A stretch of 64,000 nucleotides of DNA. Origin: Dipteronia dyeriana. Taxonomy: Eukaryota > Streptophyta > Magnoliopsida > Sapindales > Sapindaceae. The notes beneath the pieces are model-generated. The model was not told the origin of the DNA. It saw only the letters and a program-made list of their open reading frames with translations, and searched no databases. This document shows, one piece after another, positions 33,945 through 46,034 of the stretch. The position numbers and the translations under genes are program-made. How positions within the stretch are numbered: position 1 is the stretch's first letter; every line of letters starts with the position of its first letter. The stretch is taken from assembly GCA_032871835.1 (NCBI GenBank), contig CM065297.1, forward strand, positions 41,727,098-41,791,097, in the 5' to 3' direction.

Positions 33945-34373
33945 CTCTAGAAGATAAACATCAAGATATGTGTTTACTATTGGAGGAGGGGCAGTCATAT
34001 GGAGGAGTATCAAGCAATCTTGTATTGATGATTCCACCATGGAAGCCGAGTATGTTGCCGCATGCGAGGCTGCAAAAGTGGCTGTCTGGTTGACTTGGAA
34101 GTGGTTCCTGACGTGAATAAGCAGATCATTATCTATTGTGACAATAGTGGAGCAATGGCTAATTCGAGAGAACCAATAAGTCATAAGAGAGGGAAACACA
34201 TTGAAAGAAAGTATCACTTTCTAAAGGAAATTATACATAGGGGTGACATGATGATTACCAAGATCGCGTCAGCAGATAATCTAGCGGATCCACTTACAAA
34301 GGTTCTTCCACAAAAGAGTTTTGATGGGCATCCAGAGAATATGGGGATGAGAGATATTACACATTTGCTATAG
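33945..34373 (+). pseudogene. E3 RNase H
   Basis: Pieces show an [20 protein letters not shown] segment and YCDNSGAMANSREPISH. The frame 34062-34373 ends with TKIASADNLADPLTK and a short tail GMRDITHLL. The first Asp region is damaged (frameshift near 33940). A stop at 34371-34373 lies just before the polypurine tract. Confidence 0.85.
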
Positions 34374-34375
34374 AG

Positions 34376-34387
34376 CAAGTGGGAGAT
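34376..34387 (+). other. E3 polypurine tract
   Basis: Purine-rich AAGTGGGAGAT directly before the 3' LTR start TGTTAGG at 34388. Confidence 0.85.
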
Positions 34388-36801
34388 TGTTAGGATTATG
34401 CTCTATAGCAAGAGTATAATAATGTATTTGACAATTTTTTCACATTAATAAAGTGATTTCTAATTTAACAAATCTTATAGCATTTATAGTTAAATTATTA
34501 TAATTGTCAAAAATAAATAATCATAAAGTCAAAAGACTATGAGAAAAGAAGAATTGTTCATACATCTAGATATGTATGAGGTAGACACAATTCTTTAGTT
34601 AGTCTTGAATAATATTCACAACTTAATATAAAAGGTTGGGCGCATTTATCTTGTCAACGTTGTAGATTCTTTTGCTAGCATTTAAATGGGATCAAATGTG
34701 TTATGATGAGTCTAAAATTGTCAAAGTGAGGTGTCTTTTGGCAAAAGAATCTAGTGCACTGAGTGCATTGAATAGGATCACAATGAAATAATTTATCTAG
34801 AACCGTAAATGGATAAAAGTTTTCATTTGAAGACAATCGGAGAGTCTGTCTCAATCCTAAGATAAATGATGGACTTATGGTTGCAAGTGTTATCATTTGA
34901 GCTATCAATGAGTACGATTATAAAGCATAGTCTATCCTTGATAGTTTGGTGGTATTCATTTGTTAATCGATAGAGGACTTCATTTATAGATATGGACATT
35001 GTGGCTCCATTTATTAAATGAGAGTAAAATACCATCATATGGATGTTTTGAGGTATTGGATATTAAATCTTAACGTTAAGTTTTCAATAGTGTCTACTGA
35101 AACATGGCTTATGGACAAGTCAATATATCCAAGTTCAAAATGTGGTCATATGTGTAAATATGGTAACTTGGAGAGCTATAGGCGGTCTATGATCTCTTGG
35201 CGATTACTGGTATTCTTCACGAGTATACACTTTCTCCAATAAGGTTGTCTAAGGTATGAATGAGTAACATCAACTTATTCTATCTTTTTTAAGAGTTCAA
35301 ATTTAGTTCTGTAGTGGAATGAACTAAAATTAAATAGATCGGACCTAAGTGAGTCATTTGTTGATTTTGATTGGGTTCTTTCTATTGGAGCTTAAATCTA
35401 GATAGCATGCCAAGTTCCTCAATCCACATGAACTTGCATGGATCGCTTGATATATTCTACCGGACAAATTTAGGGGTCCATCTAGAATTGTATTGAGGCA
35501 TGTGGACTTGTTTCTTTTTGTAAGAATGGGTTTAGTTCACATGTGGATTTTTTATAAAGGTCAAATGGATTTAATAAAATAAAAAAATAATATATTCGCC
35601 CATATATAATGGTATGGGCGGCAAGGCTATTTAGAATAGCTTAATTTTTTTATGTTATTATTTAATTGAATGTAAATTAATTAATTTGTTGATTAATTAA
35701 TTATTTAAGTAAACGTCAAAATCTTTTTCCTAGTAGAAGATGGTCTCCTAAAATTATACTATTGTTGGTAGTATAATTAATGTTAAAGACTATATTTGAT
35801 AAGTACATAAATAAAATGAATTATTTATCTATTCAAATTAGGAAGTCTTTAATATGGCTACAAATACACTATTGATTTTGATTAGGAGACTTGGTGTAGG
35901 ATAGAATTCATTTTTGAAAAGGATTCTTAACCACCGAGTAAATCTACCTTAGGAAAGGATTCTTAACTACCAAGTAAATCCGTCTTAGGAAAAGAATTAA
36001 GTCTCCTAATTATATTCTATGAAATTTCGGCCAGCTATGTATATATAAGAGTAGGATAGGATTCCTTTTAGATAAGGATTCTTAACTACCAAATAAATCA
36101 ACCTAAGGAAAGGATTCTTGCCAACCAAGTAAATCCTTTTTAGGAAAAGACTTATGATCCTATGTATATAGGCTTGGAAATTTTGGCCAGCTCTAATTAA
36201 TTGAAAGAATTAATTTCGGCCAAGCTTGGGACTTTCTAAAGAGAGAATTTGGCCAAGCAATAGAGAATTTTGAGGAAGAAATTTTTTGGTTTTTACTCTA
36301 GACAACATTCTACCAACTTATAGAGATAGTGTAAATTCGGCCAAGAAGAGAAAACGGGAAATTTTTTTGTTTTTGATAGTACACTAGTATCCTTTACATT
36401 AAAAGTCTTTGTGTAAAAAATTGAATCAAGGTTCATCCGAGTTTCAATCAAATTGATTGATAATTCACAAGTGACCAAACGTTCATGATTTTTCTCTTAG
36501 AGGATTATTGTGACTAACAAGGAACAGGATTTTGTTTCTTTTCATCCTCAGGTATACAAGATAAAGAAAGGAAGCCCACACTCCTAGGTGATTCACATTC
36601 ATGATTGGATTCAAAGATCTTGTGGAATCAATTCGGCGCTTGTTCAATCGTCACGAGAAAAAGGTACGAAAATTTTTATATACATTAATTAATCCAGGGT
36701 TGAGGTTCTCATTGTGTAAAAAGGAATTTTTTTTATTTGTTCTCAAACCTTAATTTTCTAATTTTTCTCACACTTCCATTGCGCGTGTTTTTTTCCCTAC
36801 A
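34388..36801 (+). repeat. E3 3' LTR (family B)
   Basis: 2414 bp, TGTTAGGATTATGC...TTCCCTACA. It is followed by the TSD TTGGT and the continuation of the E4 LTR. Confidence 0.95.
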
Positions 36802-37245
36802 TTGGTATGACACATTCACACACTTGATATTGAATGCTCATGCATTGGAATGAAATTGACATGTTTTGGAAAATGCATGTGTTGAGACTATCTCTATGTA
36901 GTTTGCATTCTTGTGTGAAATGTGTTTGCTTATTTATATGTCTATATAACATTGATCTTGAACTTGATTTAGTCTTGGATTTTTAATGATTGAATTCTGG
37001 TCATTTCAATTACTCGTATAATTTATTCCGAGTTCTAAGTCAAAAGATACTACACTTTCAACTCATGTTGCATACATTGTCTTCGTCTTTGTATATGGAG
37101 TTGAATTCCTAATTTTTTGGTTGAGTATCTTATATGTACATGTTTGTGATGGATTTTTGGTTTGTAATCTTAAAACAGATTTGAATTCGGAATTCGAAGG
37201 CCAAAGAATGGTCGAATAACGAGAGAGGAGCGCAAGGGAAGAGGT

Positions 37246-37400
37246 GTGATGGCATAAGCCATCACTTGGGCACCTTCCCGAGATGGCGCATGGCCATCTC
37301 GGCCCCAAAGCCTTGCTAACCTGAGATGCCCACATGCCATCTTGGGGAGGGACAAAGGCCTGAGGGAAATTTGGTCTTTTGGTTCGTTTCTCTTTAAAAC
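37246..37400 (+). promoter_or_regulatory. E4 U3 hairpin block and TATA-like box
   Basis: The two perfect stem-loops are followed within about 100 bp by CTCTTTAAAACCTCTCC. The 3' LTR has the same first stem at 44665-44684 and a TTTAAAA box near 44815. Promoter role is inferred. Confidence 0.5.
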
Positions 37401-38149
37401 CTCTCCTTCCCTCTCATTCGTGACAAGTTGAGAAAAATGAAATTGAAGAACAAGTGCAGAATTTTTCTCTCAACATTTTGATTTTTGTTTTTCTGATAAC
37501 TTCTTCATTGCTACTCCGAATCACTTGATTCAAAAACCGATTTCGAGTGTATTTAAAAGATATACAAATACCAAGTATTTATAGAACCAAAGGCTGTCTA
37601 AATTTTTCGTAGTGATCATATCTTCAGTTCGTGATTTTCATCCTTGTTGGTAAAATCATCTTCTTCTTACTTTTCTTCTTTGATCTTCTTGTTGAATGTT
37701 GCTATTTGATTAAGAAGCATGACTAAGATGATTTTGATATCATTTTGTAGTTTTTTCATTTTATTTTCAAGTTTATCAAGATTTGTGATAGATTGAATGA
37801 TTTGTGCTCAACTTGATAAACATGAAATTGCTTCTAGAAATCTTTTGTTCTTATGCTTGATTGACAATTTCTAGATTTAATTTCATTTTCTAAGAACTAG
37901 GTCTATATCAATTGATATATTCATTTTGTTGATTTGGTTCTTAGTTGATAACATGCTTGTGTTGTTTAGATACATTTGTGATTGTTCTTTGAAAGCATAA
38001 TCTAGCTATCTAGTTGCATGTCCATAGAATTTGTTGGTCATCATTTTCTATGTTGCGTGCTTGTTTGTATTTTGCAATCATGATCACGTAGATGCCTTGT
38101 GAAAAGGTTGGAAGTCTCATATCTTAGAATGATTCTTTGATTTGAACGA

Positions 38150-38335
38150 TTGGAAGTCTTAGTTAGAGTCCGGAGGACTCGGATAGCTAAGCAAGTGGAA
38201 GTCTCGACAAGAGGTAGGAGACCTCAAATTGTTGAGCAAGGAAGTCTTGCCTAGGGTTGTGAGGATCCGAAAGGGTGAGCAAGGAAGTCTTGCTGAGGGT
38301 TGGGAGGATTTGGAAAAGTGAGCAAGGTGGCAATA
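38150..38335 (+). repeat. 43-45-bp minisatellite in the E4 5' LTR
   Basis: Four units of the type GGAAGTCTTGCCTAGGGTTG...GAGCAA. The 3' LTR has four at about 45568-45752. Confidence 0.85.
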
Positions 38336-38593
38336 GGTTCATTAAGTAGGATAGAAGGGTAGTTTCTAGGTGAAGGGGTCACTTGAGAGATTGTACTCAT
38401 TTGATCTACTAGAGGATTTGCTTTTGCCGGAGGTTGCTAACCCATGGATGTTTCCTCTTCGGAGGCTTACCACGTAAATATCTTGTGTCACTGTTTGCAA
38501 TTTTCTTTTAGCATTATGGAAATTGAGCAGATACCAATTCACCCCCCTCCCTCTCTAGGTATATTTAAACTATAAAGATAAAGGGAAATTCAA

Positions 38594-38608
38594 TTGGTAT
38601 CAAAGGTG
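38594..38608 (+). other. E4 primer binding site
   Basis: TTGGTATCAAAGGTG one base after the LTR; the first eight bases fit the initiator-Met tRNA end. Confidence 0.82.
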
Positions 38609-38673
38609 ATGTCTAGATGCACTTAGATAGATCTTTTTTTTCATGTTTGAAATCCTCTTTTGTTTGATTAATC

Positions 38674-39710
38674 ATGATTAAAGAAATGTATTCTTTCGTG
38701 GCTTCTCTTGTTGAAGGTGAATCTATTGACTTTGATGATCAAAAGATCAAAGATCTTATTCAAGAAAATGAAAGGATCTGTAAGATCAATAAGTCTCTCA
38801 CTAAGAAGTTTGAAAACCATGATTGTAGCTCAAAATGTGTTAATGATCTAAATGACAAAATTCTTACTCTTGAGAAAAACTTGATTTATAGCAATGATAG
38901 ATTAAGCATTTTGAAGCATGAAATTGAGCAAAGAGATGAATCTCTTGATCATGCTAGGAGAATTGGCAGTGTTTAGAGCTAAACTTAATGAGCTAAACTT
39001 AATGAGCTAAACTTAATCAAGAGAAAGTGCTTAATGACAAACTTAATAAGGCTAAAGAGATGATTAACAAGATGTTATCTAGCTCTAAAAAAGTGAAAGC
39101 TCTCATTAAGGTTGAAAAGCTTTCAAGCGACAAAAAAGGTTTAGGATATGTTAATGAAAAATCAATTCCTTAAACTAACAAATCTACTTTTGTCAAAGCT
39201 TGTAGCAATTTAATTGTAGGTACACTCTCTAATGGTACAGCCATGGATGCTACCGGAGGTGCCTCAACATCAACAATTAAGGTCAAGGAAAAGACTCAAC
39301 AATGCCAAAGACATGCTACATCATCATCAAATGAAAAAGTCAAGACATCTAGTGTTGCACGCCAAAGAGGTAAAAATGTGAGAAGGCAAAATGAGTTGAA
39401 TGCTCAAGCAAATGGTAAACTTCTCAAATTCATACCTATTTGTCATTATTGCAACATGGTAGGACATATAAGACCTAGATGTTATGAATACATTCATAAA
39501 TGTAGAATTGCCAAAGATTTGCATGATATGTCTCTGAATGGTCTTAGGCAATCATCCATGTATGGATCTAAAATTAGACCTAAGAAGACCTTGGAAAAGC
39601 ATGTTGAGAATAAATGTGTTGATGATTTTTTTGTTAAATCTTGTGTTGTGCCTTGTTCTACTATACATAAGAAGGTTGATAATGCTTTTTTGATTTGTTT
39701 AAAAATGTGA
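38674..39710 (+). pseudogene. E4 gag, N-terminally reduced
   Basis: The first frame (38674-38976) is a coiled-coil-like Glu/Lys/Leu region. The SIRE gag N-terminus and first CCHC knuckle seen in E1 are not found between PBS and here. A 14-bp unit repeated three times (38977-39018) breaks the frame. A second frame (39243-39710) is basic and holds an intact CCHC knuckle, CHYCNMVGHIRPRC, at about residues 62-75. The 80-bp gap from PBS to the first ATG suggests a deletion. Confidence 0.82.
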
Positions 39711-40515
39711 CTAATGAAGTCAATGTCCCTAAAAACAAGTCAATGTATGTTAATAAAAGTAGGAATGACAAACTTGTCAAGAAAGTTTGGGTTAAGAAAA
39801 ACACAATATAATGTTTGGTTGCACAATATGCTTTAAGAGCTAATTCATCCTATTGTTGGTACCTAGATAGCGGTTGCTCTAGGAACATGACCGGTAACAA
39901 GGAATTCTTTAAGAATCTTGTTATGAAAGATGGTGGATGGGTTACTTTTGGTGATGGCACCAAGAAACAAGTTTAAGGTAAAGGAACTATTTGCATTCCC
40001 AGGTTACCAAAACTTAAAGTTACTTTGTGTGTTGACGGTCTCCAAGCTATTATAATAAGCATTACACATTTGTGTGAGATCTTTCATGATGTTAGTTTTA
40101 ACAAGGATATGTGCACCATAATTGATAAAAAGGGAAAAAAAATTGAATGTCAAAAGATCAGCAGACAATTGCTATTGTTTAGAGATTGATCCACTAACAT
40201 GTAATATGTCACATGAGTGTAACAAGATTGTTTTATGGCATGAAAGATTGGGCCACATAAATTATAAGATTTAAAGAAGCTTGAGAAATATAACATTGTA
40301 AGGGTCTTCCCAATCTTGGTAAAAAGCTTGATGGTGTTTGTGAACCATGTCAACTAGGTAAACAAACCAAAGTGTCTCATAAAAAGAACACTAATTTTGC
40401 TACCAAGAAGCCCTTAGAACTTGTGCATATGGACCTAATGGGACCAATCCAAACCGAAAACATATGGTAAGAAATACATTTTGTAAGTGTTGATGATTTT
40501 TCATAGTTTTCTTGG
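39711..40515 (+). pseudogene. E4 protease and integrase zinc region
   Basis: The protease site WYLDSGCSRNMTG lies near 39860-39900 with DSG intact, followed by WVTFGDGTKKQV and a stop near 39974. The pre-integrase segment is frameshifted. WHERLGHINYK near 40230 has both His, but a stop and frameshift follow. CEPCQLGKQTK and LVHMDLMGPIQ with the first integrase Asp lie near 40340-40450. Confidence 0.82.
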
Positions 40516-41283
40516 GTGTATTTTCATAGAGACAAGACCAAAACTTTTGGTTACTTTAAGAAGTTTCGTAATCAAGTTCTAAATGAAAAAGGTCTTGGTA
40601 TCAAGAAAATATGTCGTATTAAGAGTGATCATGGGAGTGAATTTAAAAATTGTAGATTTAATGAGTTTTGTGATGATCATGGGATTTCACATGAGTTCTC
40701 GGCTCCTAGAACTCCTCAACAAAATGGTATTGTTGAGAGAAAGAACCGTGTCTTGCAAGAGATGGCTAGGGTCATGCTCAATAGTAAGAAAGTCCCTAGA
40801 CATATTTGGGCCGAAGCGGTGAATACCGTATGCTGTGTCAGTAATAGAGTTTTTAGAAGGCCCGGCACAAAACAAACCTCCTATGAGCTTTGGAAGGGCA
40901 ATAAGCCCAAAGTGAGTTACTTCCATACTTTTGGGAGTAAGTGTTTTATTTTGAGTGATAGAGATCACTTAGGAAAGTTTGATGCTAAAAGTGATATTGG
41001 TCTCTTTCTTGGGTATGCTAATAATAGTCGTGCATATAGGGTGTTCATTTTGAAAACCAAGTCTATTATGGAATCTATTAATGTTAAAATAGCTGATCTT
41101 AGCCTGCTTGATTTGTGTGATGATAATGGTGTCAATGAACCTAAAAAGCATTTGTTGAATGACACTGCACCTATTGATGTGACTAGTTGTGATGAAAGTG
41201 GGTCTAGTCATAATGATGATATTGATAGTTTTGCTAGAGGAGAAAGTCAAGAGTTAGAAAATGGTTTGAATGATAACCAATAA
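40516..41283 (+). pseudogene. E4 integrase core and C-terminal module
   Basis: This 255-codon frame contains RIKSDHGSEF (second catalytic Asp) and PQQNGIVERKN with the catalytic Glu. The C-terminal module KPKVSYFHTFGSKCFILS and an acidic linker follow. The first catalytic Asp is upstream in another frame. Apart from the break at about 40470-40515 the core is well kept. Confidence 0.92.
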
Positions 41284-41316
41284 GATGTTGAAAATTCTAA
41301 TTCTAGACTTAGGAAT

Positions 41317-42029
41317 ATGCATTATCAACAAGACATCAGAGGTGATTTGAATGAAGGAACTAGAAGGCAACTATCTATCCAAATTTCGTATGCTTGCTAC
41401 ACTTCTCATATAGAGCCCAAAAATATTAATGAAACTATTGTAGATGAATATTGGGTTAATGCTATGCAAGAAGAATTAAATCAATTCGAGAGGAGTGAAG
41501 TGTTGACCTTAGTTCCTAGACCAACGGACATTAATGTGATTGGTATAAAATGGGTGTCTAGGAACAAGACCAGTGAAAATGGCAAGATAGTGAGAAATAA
41601 AGCTAGACTAGTGGCTCAAGGATACAATCAAGTTGAAGGTGTAGATTTTGATGAGACTGTTGCACCCGTTGCACGTCTTGAGTACATTAGACTTTTGTTG
41701 TCCACTGCATGTCTTAAAAAATTCAAACTGTTTCAAATGGATGTCAAAATTTCTTTTCTTAATGGATATCTTCAAGAAGAAGTGTATGTTTAACAAACTA
41801 AGTATTTTGTAGACCCATACTCTCCTAATCATGTACTTAAGTTGATAAAGGCGCTTTATGGCCTTAAACTAGCCCTTAGAGCTTGGTATGATAGGTTGAC
41901 TCAATATCTTATTGACAACCAGTATATGAGAGGTGGCATTGATAAAAATTTATTTGTCAAGCATTATGATAATGACATGTTGATGATATTGTTTTTGGGT
42001 CAACATGTAAAACACAGGTTGATGATTTT
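41317..42029 (+). pseudogene. E4 reverse transcriptase, active site damaged
   Basis: The frame 41317-41793 has VLTLVPRPTDINVIGIKWV and the palm FQMDVKISFLNGYLQEEVYV, then a stop. The frame 41842-42060 resumes with KALYGLKLALRAWYDRL. At the catalytic YVDD box only VDD (41979-41987) remains, in another frame: about 20 bases encoding the residues before it, including the Tyr, are lost relative to E1. Confidence 0.9.
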
Positions 42030-42914
42030 ATGGATGTCATGTCAAAAGAATTTGAAATGAGTATGGTAGGTGAACTTAACTACTTTGTTGGTATGCAAGT
42101 GAAACAATTTAGCAATGGTATTATGTTGTCTCAATCTAAATATGCTAGAAATATTGTAAAGAAATTTGGCCTTGAAAGTGGAAAAGAAGTTGAAACACCT
42201 ATGAGTACTACTTTAAAACTTGACAAAGATGACAAAGGAAAAAATGTTGATCTCTATAGGAGCATGATGGGTATCCTTCTCTACCTAAGGGCTAGTAGGC
42301 CGGATATTTGTTTTAGAGTTGGTTTGTGTGCTACGTTTCAAGCTAATCCAAAAGAATCTCACTTGAAAGCCGTTAAAAGAATCATTAAATATATAAAAGG
42401 AACACATAATCTTGGTTTATTCTATTCGTTTAATTTTAATGATATTCTTGCTGGCTATTGCGATACGGATTGGGAAGAAAACATTGATGATCGTAAGAGC
42501 ACATCGGGCGGTTGCTTTTACTTGGGGAATAATTTGGTTGCTTGGCAAAGAAAGAAGCAAAACTCTGTCTCTCTTTCTTCATCTGAAGCCGAGTATATTA
42601 CGGTCGGAAGTGCTTGCACACAACTTCTATGGATGAAGCAAATTCTCAAGGATTATGAGACTGAACAAGGTAAAATGACTCTCTATTGTGATAATATGAG
42701 TGCCATTAACATCTCTAAAAATCAGGTTCAACACTCACGCACAAAGCATATAGACATTAGGCATCATTTCATTAGAGAACTTGTTGAACATTCAATAGTT
42801 ACTCTTGAGCACATGTCTACTAAAAATCAACTTACGGACTTGTTCACTAAGCCCTTGGACAATGAGAGATTTAAATCTCTTAGAAGATCCATTGGCATGA
42901 TTTATGTTGATTAA
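42030..42914 (+). pseudogene. E4 RT C-terminal region and RNase H
   Basis: A 294-codon uninterrupted frame from the RT connection (GELNYFVGMQVKQ, ETPMSTTLKL) through the whole RNase H: YCDTDWEENIDDRKST, SSSEAEYITV, YCDNMSAINISKNQVQ and TKPLDNERF. All acidic RNase H positions appear kept. This is the best preserved coding block in the window, but it lacks an intact RT upstream. Confidence 0.93.
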
Positions 42915-43930
42915 TGCTTATGTGTGGTTATGAGTGCTTGATAAGCAAAACTATATTGTATATCTATTTCTTTGAGAGCTACTCATGTGAGAAGTCATGA
43001 TCTTGATAAAATAGCTTTTATTGCGATCATGCACTTAAGGTTTTTTTTTGTAAATATTGTTTTTAAAAGTGGACAAATGCTTCTCTAATATGTTTAAGTT
43101 TGAGTAGTTGAGTTTGACTATATGCCTATTATGGATACATCTTGAAGTCTTTTGCTAGTACTTTTAAAATGACCAATGGTTAGTATCCATTTTGCTTCAG
43201 CATTATATAGAACTCAACGAGCACCTTCACGAAAAGGGCTACACACCTTGGTTGTAAAGCCACCCAATGTAGGAAAGGGCTACACCATTGTGATAAGTGA
43301 AAGCCGTGGCTAAGAGTATATGTTTATGTTAGAAAAATCAAAGAAGTGTTGAAAAAGAATCATTTAAAAAAAATGATTCAAAGCCTAAAAAGAAATGGAG
43401 GAAGGCTTAAAATGAAGTATAGTAAACTTGTTCTCAATACAATTTGTTTGCTCATTATCTCATGATTTTATTTTGCATCCCTTATAACCTTGTAGGTATT
43501 TTCAATTGGCATTCACCTCTCTCTCTAGGTTATGTAATATGTTTTTTTTTTATTCCTTGCCAAAAAGGGGGAGAAAGTGTTTTCCTCACCATGTTACTTA
43601 CTTTTGATAAAAGGGGAGACAATTCATTAAGGGGGAGAAAGAATTCTTGTTTGCATGAGATAAGAAAATATACAAGAATGTAATTTTTTTTTGTTTCGTT
43701 CATTGTTTTTTTATCTCACCTATCTTCTTTGTAGAAGATTGCTTTTAGTTGTTCTTGTCTCACAAGTGCTTTGAATGTGTGAAGATATTCTTGAAAACTC
43801 TTGAAGACATTTTAGTCTAGGAATATCTCACTGTAATGTGAGGATGTGAGAATGCAATCAACTTTGATTATGAGTGATCATTGTATGGTGAGGTAGGGTT
43901 TTTTTTCCTATAATAGCCAAAGGGGGAGAT
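42915..43930 (+). other. E4 post-pol region and polypurine tract
   Basis: About 1 kb is non-coding, with three GGGGGAG blocks (near 43566, 43630 and 43921). The last, CCAAAGGGGGAGAT at 43917-43930, adjoins the 3' LTR and is the polypurine tract. I see no env-like frame. Confidence 0.8.
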
Positions 43931-46034
43931 TGTTAGGTTTTAGATTTGCATTGGTTTGATTTCATAACAATCTTTGTAATGTTTATTTTCTTAGGTGGTT
44001 CTTGATGTTATGAGCTTCAAAAAAGAAAAGCAACTTCTCATGATGCAAAGTTCGTCTTCAAGAGGATTGGTACTATTCTTGGATGCTAAGGTATCGAGAT
44101 TCTTCTTCCTCTTACAAGGCGTAAGCGGCACACACACAACTCATACATATGTGTCTCTGTATAGTTGTGCACCATTAAATGCACACACACACATAATTCA
44201 TACATTTTTTTCCCTGCATCATAGTGCATCATTTGGTATAACACATTCACACACTTGATATTGAATGCTCGTGGATTGGAATGAAATTGACATATTTTAG
44301 AAAATGCATGTAGTGAGACTATCTCTATGTAGTTTGTATTCTTGTGTAAAATGTGTTTTCCTGTTTATATGTTTGTATAACATGGATCTTGAACTTGATT
44401 TTGGTCTTTTATTGTTCATGATTGAGTTCCGATCATTTCGATTACTCATACTATTGATTTCGAGTTCTAAGTCAAAAGATACTACACTTTTAACTCATGT
44501 TTCATACATTGTCTTCATCTTTGTATATCGAGTCAAATTCCTATTTTCAGGGTTGAGTATCTTATGTGTCTATGTTTTTTAGGGTAATCTTCAAACGGAT
44601 CTAAATTCGGAGTTCAGAGGCCAATAAATTGTTCAAGAACGTGAGAGGAGCGCAAGGGAGAGGTGTGATGGCATAAGCCATCACTTGGGCACCTTCCTGA
44701 GATGGCGTGTGGCCACCTCGGCCCCAAAGCCTTGCTGCCCTGAGATGCCCATGTGCCATCTTGGGGAGGCACTAAGGCATGAGGACAATTTGGTTGTTTG
44801 GTTCGTTTCTTTTTTAAAACCTCTCATTCCATTTCATTCATGACAAGTTGAGAAAATTGAAATTGAAGAACAAGTGCAGAATTTTTCTCTCAACGTTTTG
44901 ATTTTTGTTTTTGTGATACCTTCTTCATTGCTACTCCGAATCACTTGATTCAAAAACAAATTTTGAGTCTTGAAGAGATCTATAAACCCCAAGCATTTCC
45001 AGAACCAAAGGATGTCTAGATTTTTCCTAGTGATTAGATCTTCAGTTCGTGATTTTCATCACTGTTGGTAAAATCATCTTCTTCTTAGTTTTCTTCTTTG
45101 ATCTTCTCATTCAATGATGCTATTTGATTAAGAAGCATTACTAGGATGATTTTAATATCATTTTGTGGTTTGTTCATTTTGTTTTCAAGTTTAGCTATAT
45201 TTCTGATAGATTGAATGATTTGTGCTAAACTTGATAAACATGAAATTGCTTCTAGAAATCTTTTGTTCTTATGCTTGATTGGCTATTTCTAGATTTAATT
45301 TCATTTTCTAAGAACTAGGTCTATATCAATTGATATATTCATTTTATTGATTTGGTTTTTAGTTGATAACAAGCTTCGGTTATCTAGATAATTTTGTGAT
45401 TGTTCATTGAAACCATACTCTAGCTATCTAATTACATGTCTATAGAATTTGTTGATCATCATTTTCTATGTTGCTTGCTTGTTTGCGTTTTGCAATCATG
45501 ATCACTTAGATTCCTTGTGAAAAGGTTGGAATTCTCATATCTTTGAATGATTCTTTGATTTGAGCAATTTAAAGTCTTAGCTAGAGTCGGGAGGACTTTG
45601 ATAGTTAAGCAAGTGGAAGTCTCGACAAGAGGTAGGAGACCTCAGATTGTTGAGCAAGGAAGTCTTGCCTAGGATCATGAGGATCCGGAAGGGTGCGTAA
45701 GGAAGTCTTGCCTAGGGTCGGGAGGATCCGGAAAGGTAAGCAAGGTGGCAATAGGTTGATTGAGTAGGATAAAAGAGTTGTTTGTAGGTGAAGGGGTCAC
45801 TTGAGAGATTATACTCATTTTATCTACTAGTGGATTTGCTTTTGCCGGTGGTTGCTAACCCGTGGATGTTTCCTCTTCGGAAGTTTACAATGTAAATATC
45901 TTGTGTCATTGTTTGTAATTTTCTTTTAGCATCATTAAAATTGCAATGTTTAATAAGAAGACTAAAATTTGAGCATATATCTATTCACACCCCCCTCTAG
46001 GTGTATTTACACTATAAAGATAAAGGGAAATTCA
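43931..46034 (+). repeat. E4 3' LTR
   Basis: 2104 bp, TGTTAGGTTTTAG...GGGAAATTCA. It has the stem-loop block (44665-44765), a TTTAAAA box (about 44815) and the 43-45-bp repeat (about 45568-45752). Confidence 0.95.

Larger units (their letters stand above)
26932..36806 (+). mobile_element. E3: complete family-B copia element with TSD TTGGT
   Basis: The element spans 26937-36801 (9865 bp). The LTRs are 2457 and 2414 bp, with PBS, gag, pol and polypurine tract in order. TTGGT is present at 26932-26936 and at 36802-36806. The flanks join to give an uninterrupted E4 LTR, as the E4 3' LTR near 44225-44245 confirms. By eye about 11 differences occur in the first 155 bp of the two LTRs, so it is not recent. 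Confidence 0.95.
36807..38592 (+). repeat. E4 5' LTR, second part
   Basis: It matches 44242-46034. It contains two perfect stem-loops (GTGATGGC/GCCATCAC at 37246-37265 and CCGAGATGGC/GCCATCTCGG at 37278-37302), a TATA-like TTTAAAA near 37394 and four 43-45-bp repeat units (about 38150-38330). It ends GGGAAATTCA. Confidence 0.93.
26614..46034 (+). mobile_element. E4: SIRE-like copia element, interrupted by E3
   Basis: The 5' LTR is split (26614-26936 and 36807-38592, 2109 bp together), and the 3' LTR is 43931-46034 (2104 bp). The PBS is at 38594, the coding part 38674-42914, and the polypurine tract is next to the 3' LTR. The 5' LTR starts TC instead of TG, and the flanks TTAAA and AACTC do not match, so no target duplication is visible. 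It lies in the H leader. Confidence 0.9.

Noticed and set aside
37246..37302. Perfect stem-loops considered as a microRNA precursor
   Set aside because: Stems of 8 and 10 bp are too short for a plant pre-miRNA and are part of the LTR.
43995..44582. Plus-strand frames in the E4 3' LTR with hydrophobic stretches
   Set aside because: They lie in LTR sequence, are not kept in the 5' LTR or in E7, and have no domain.
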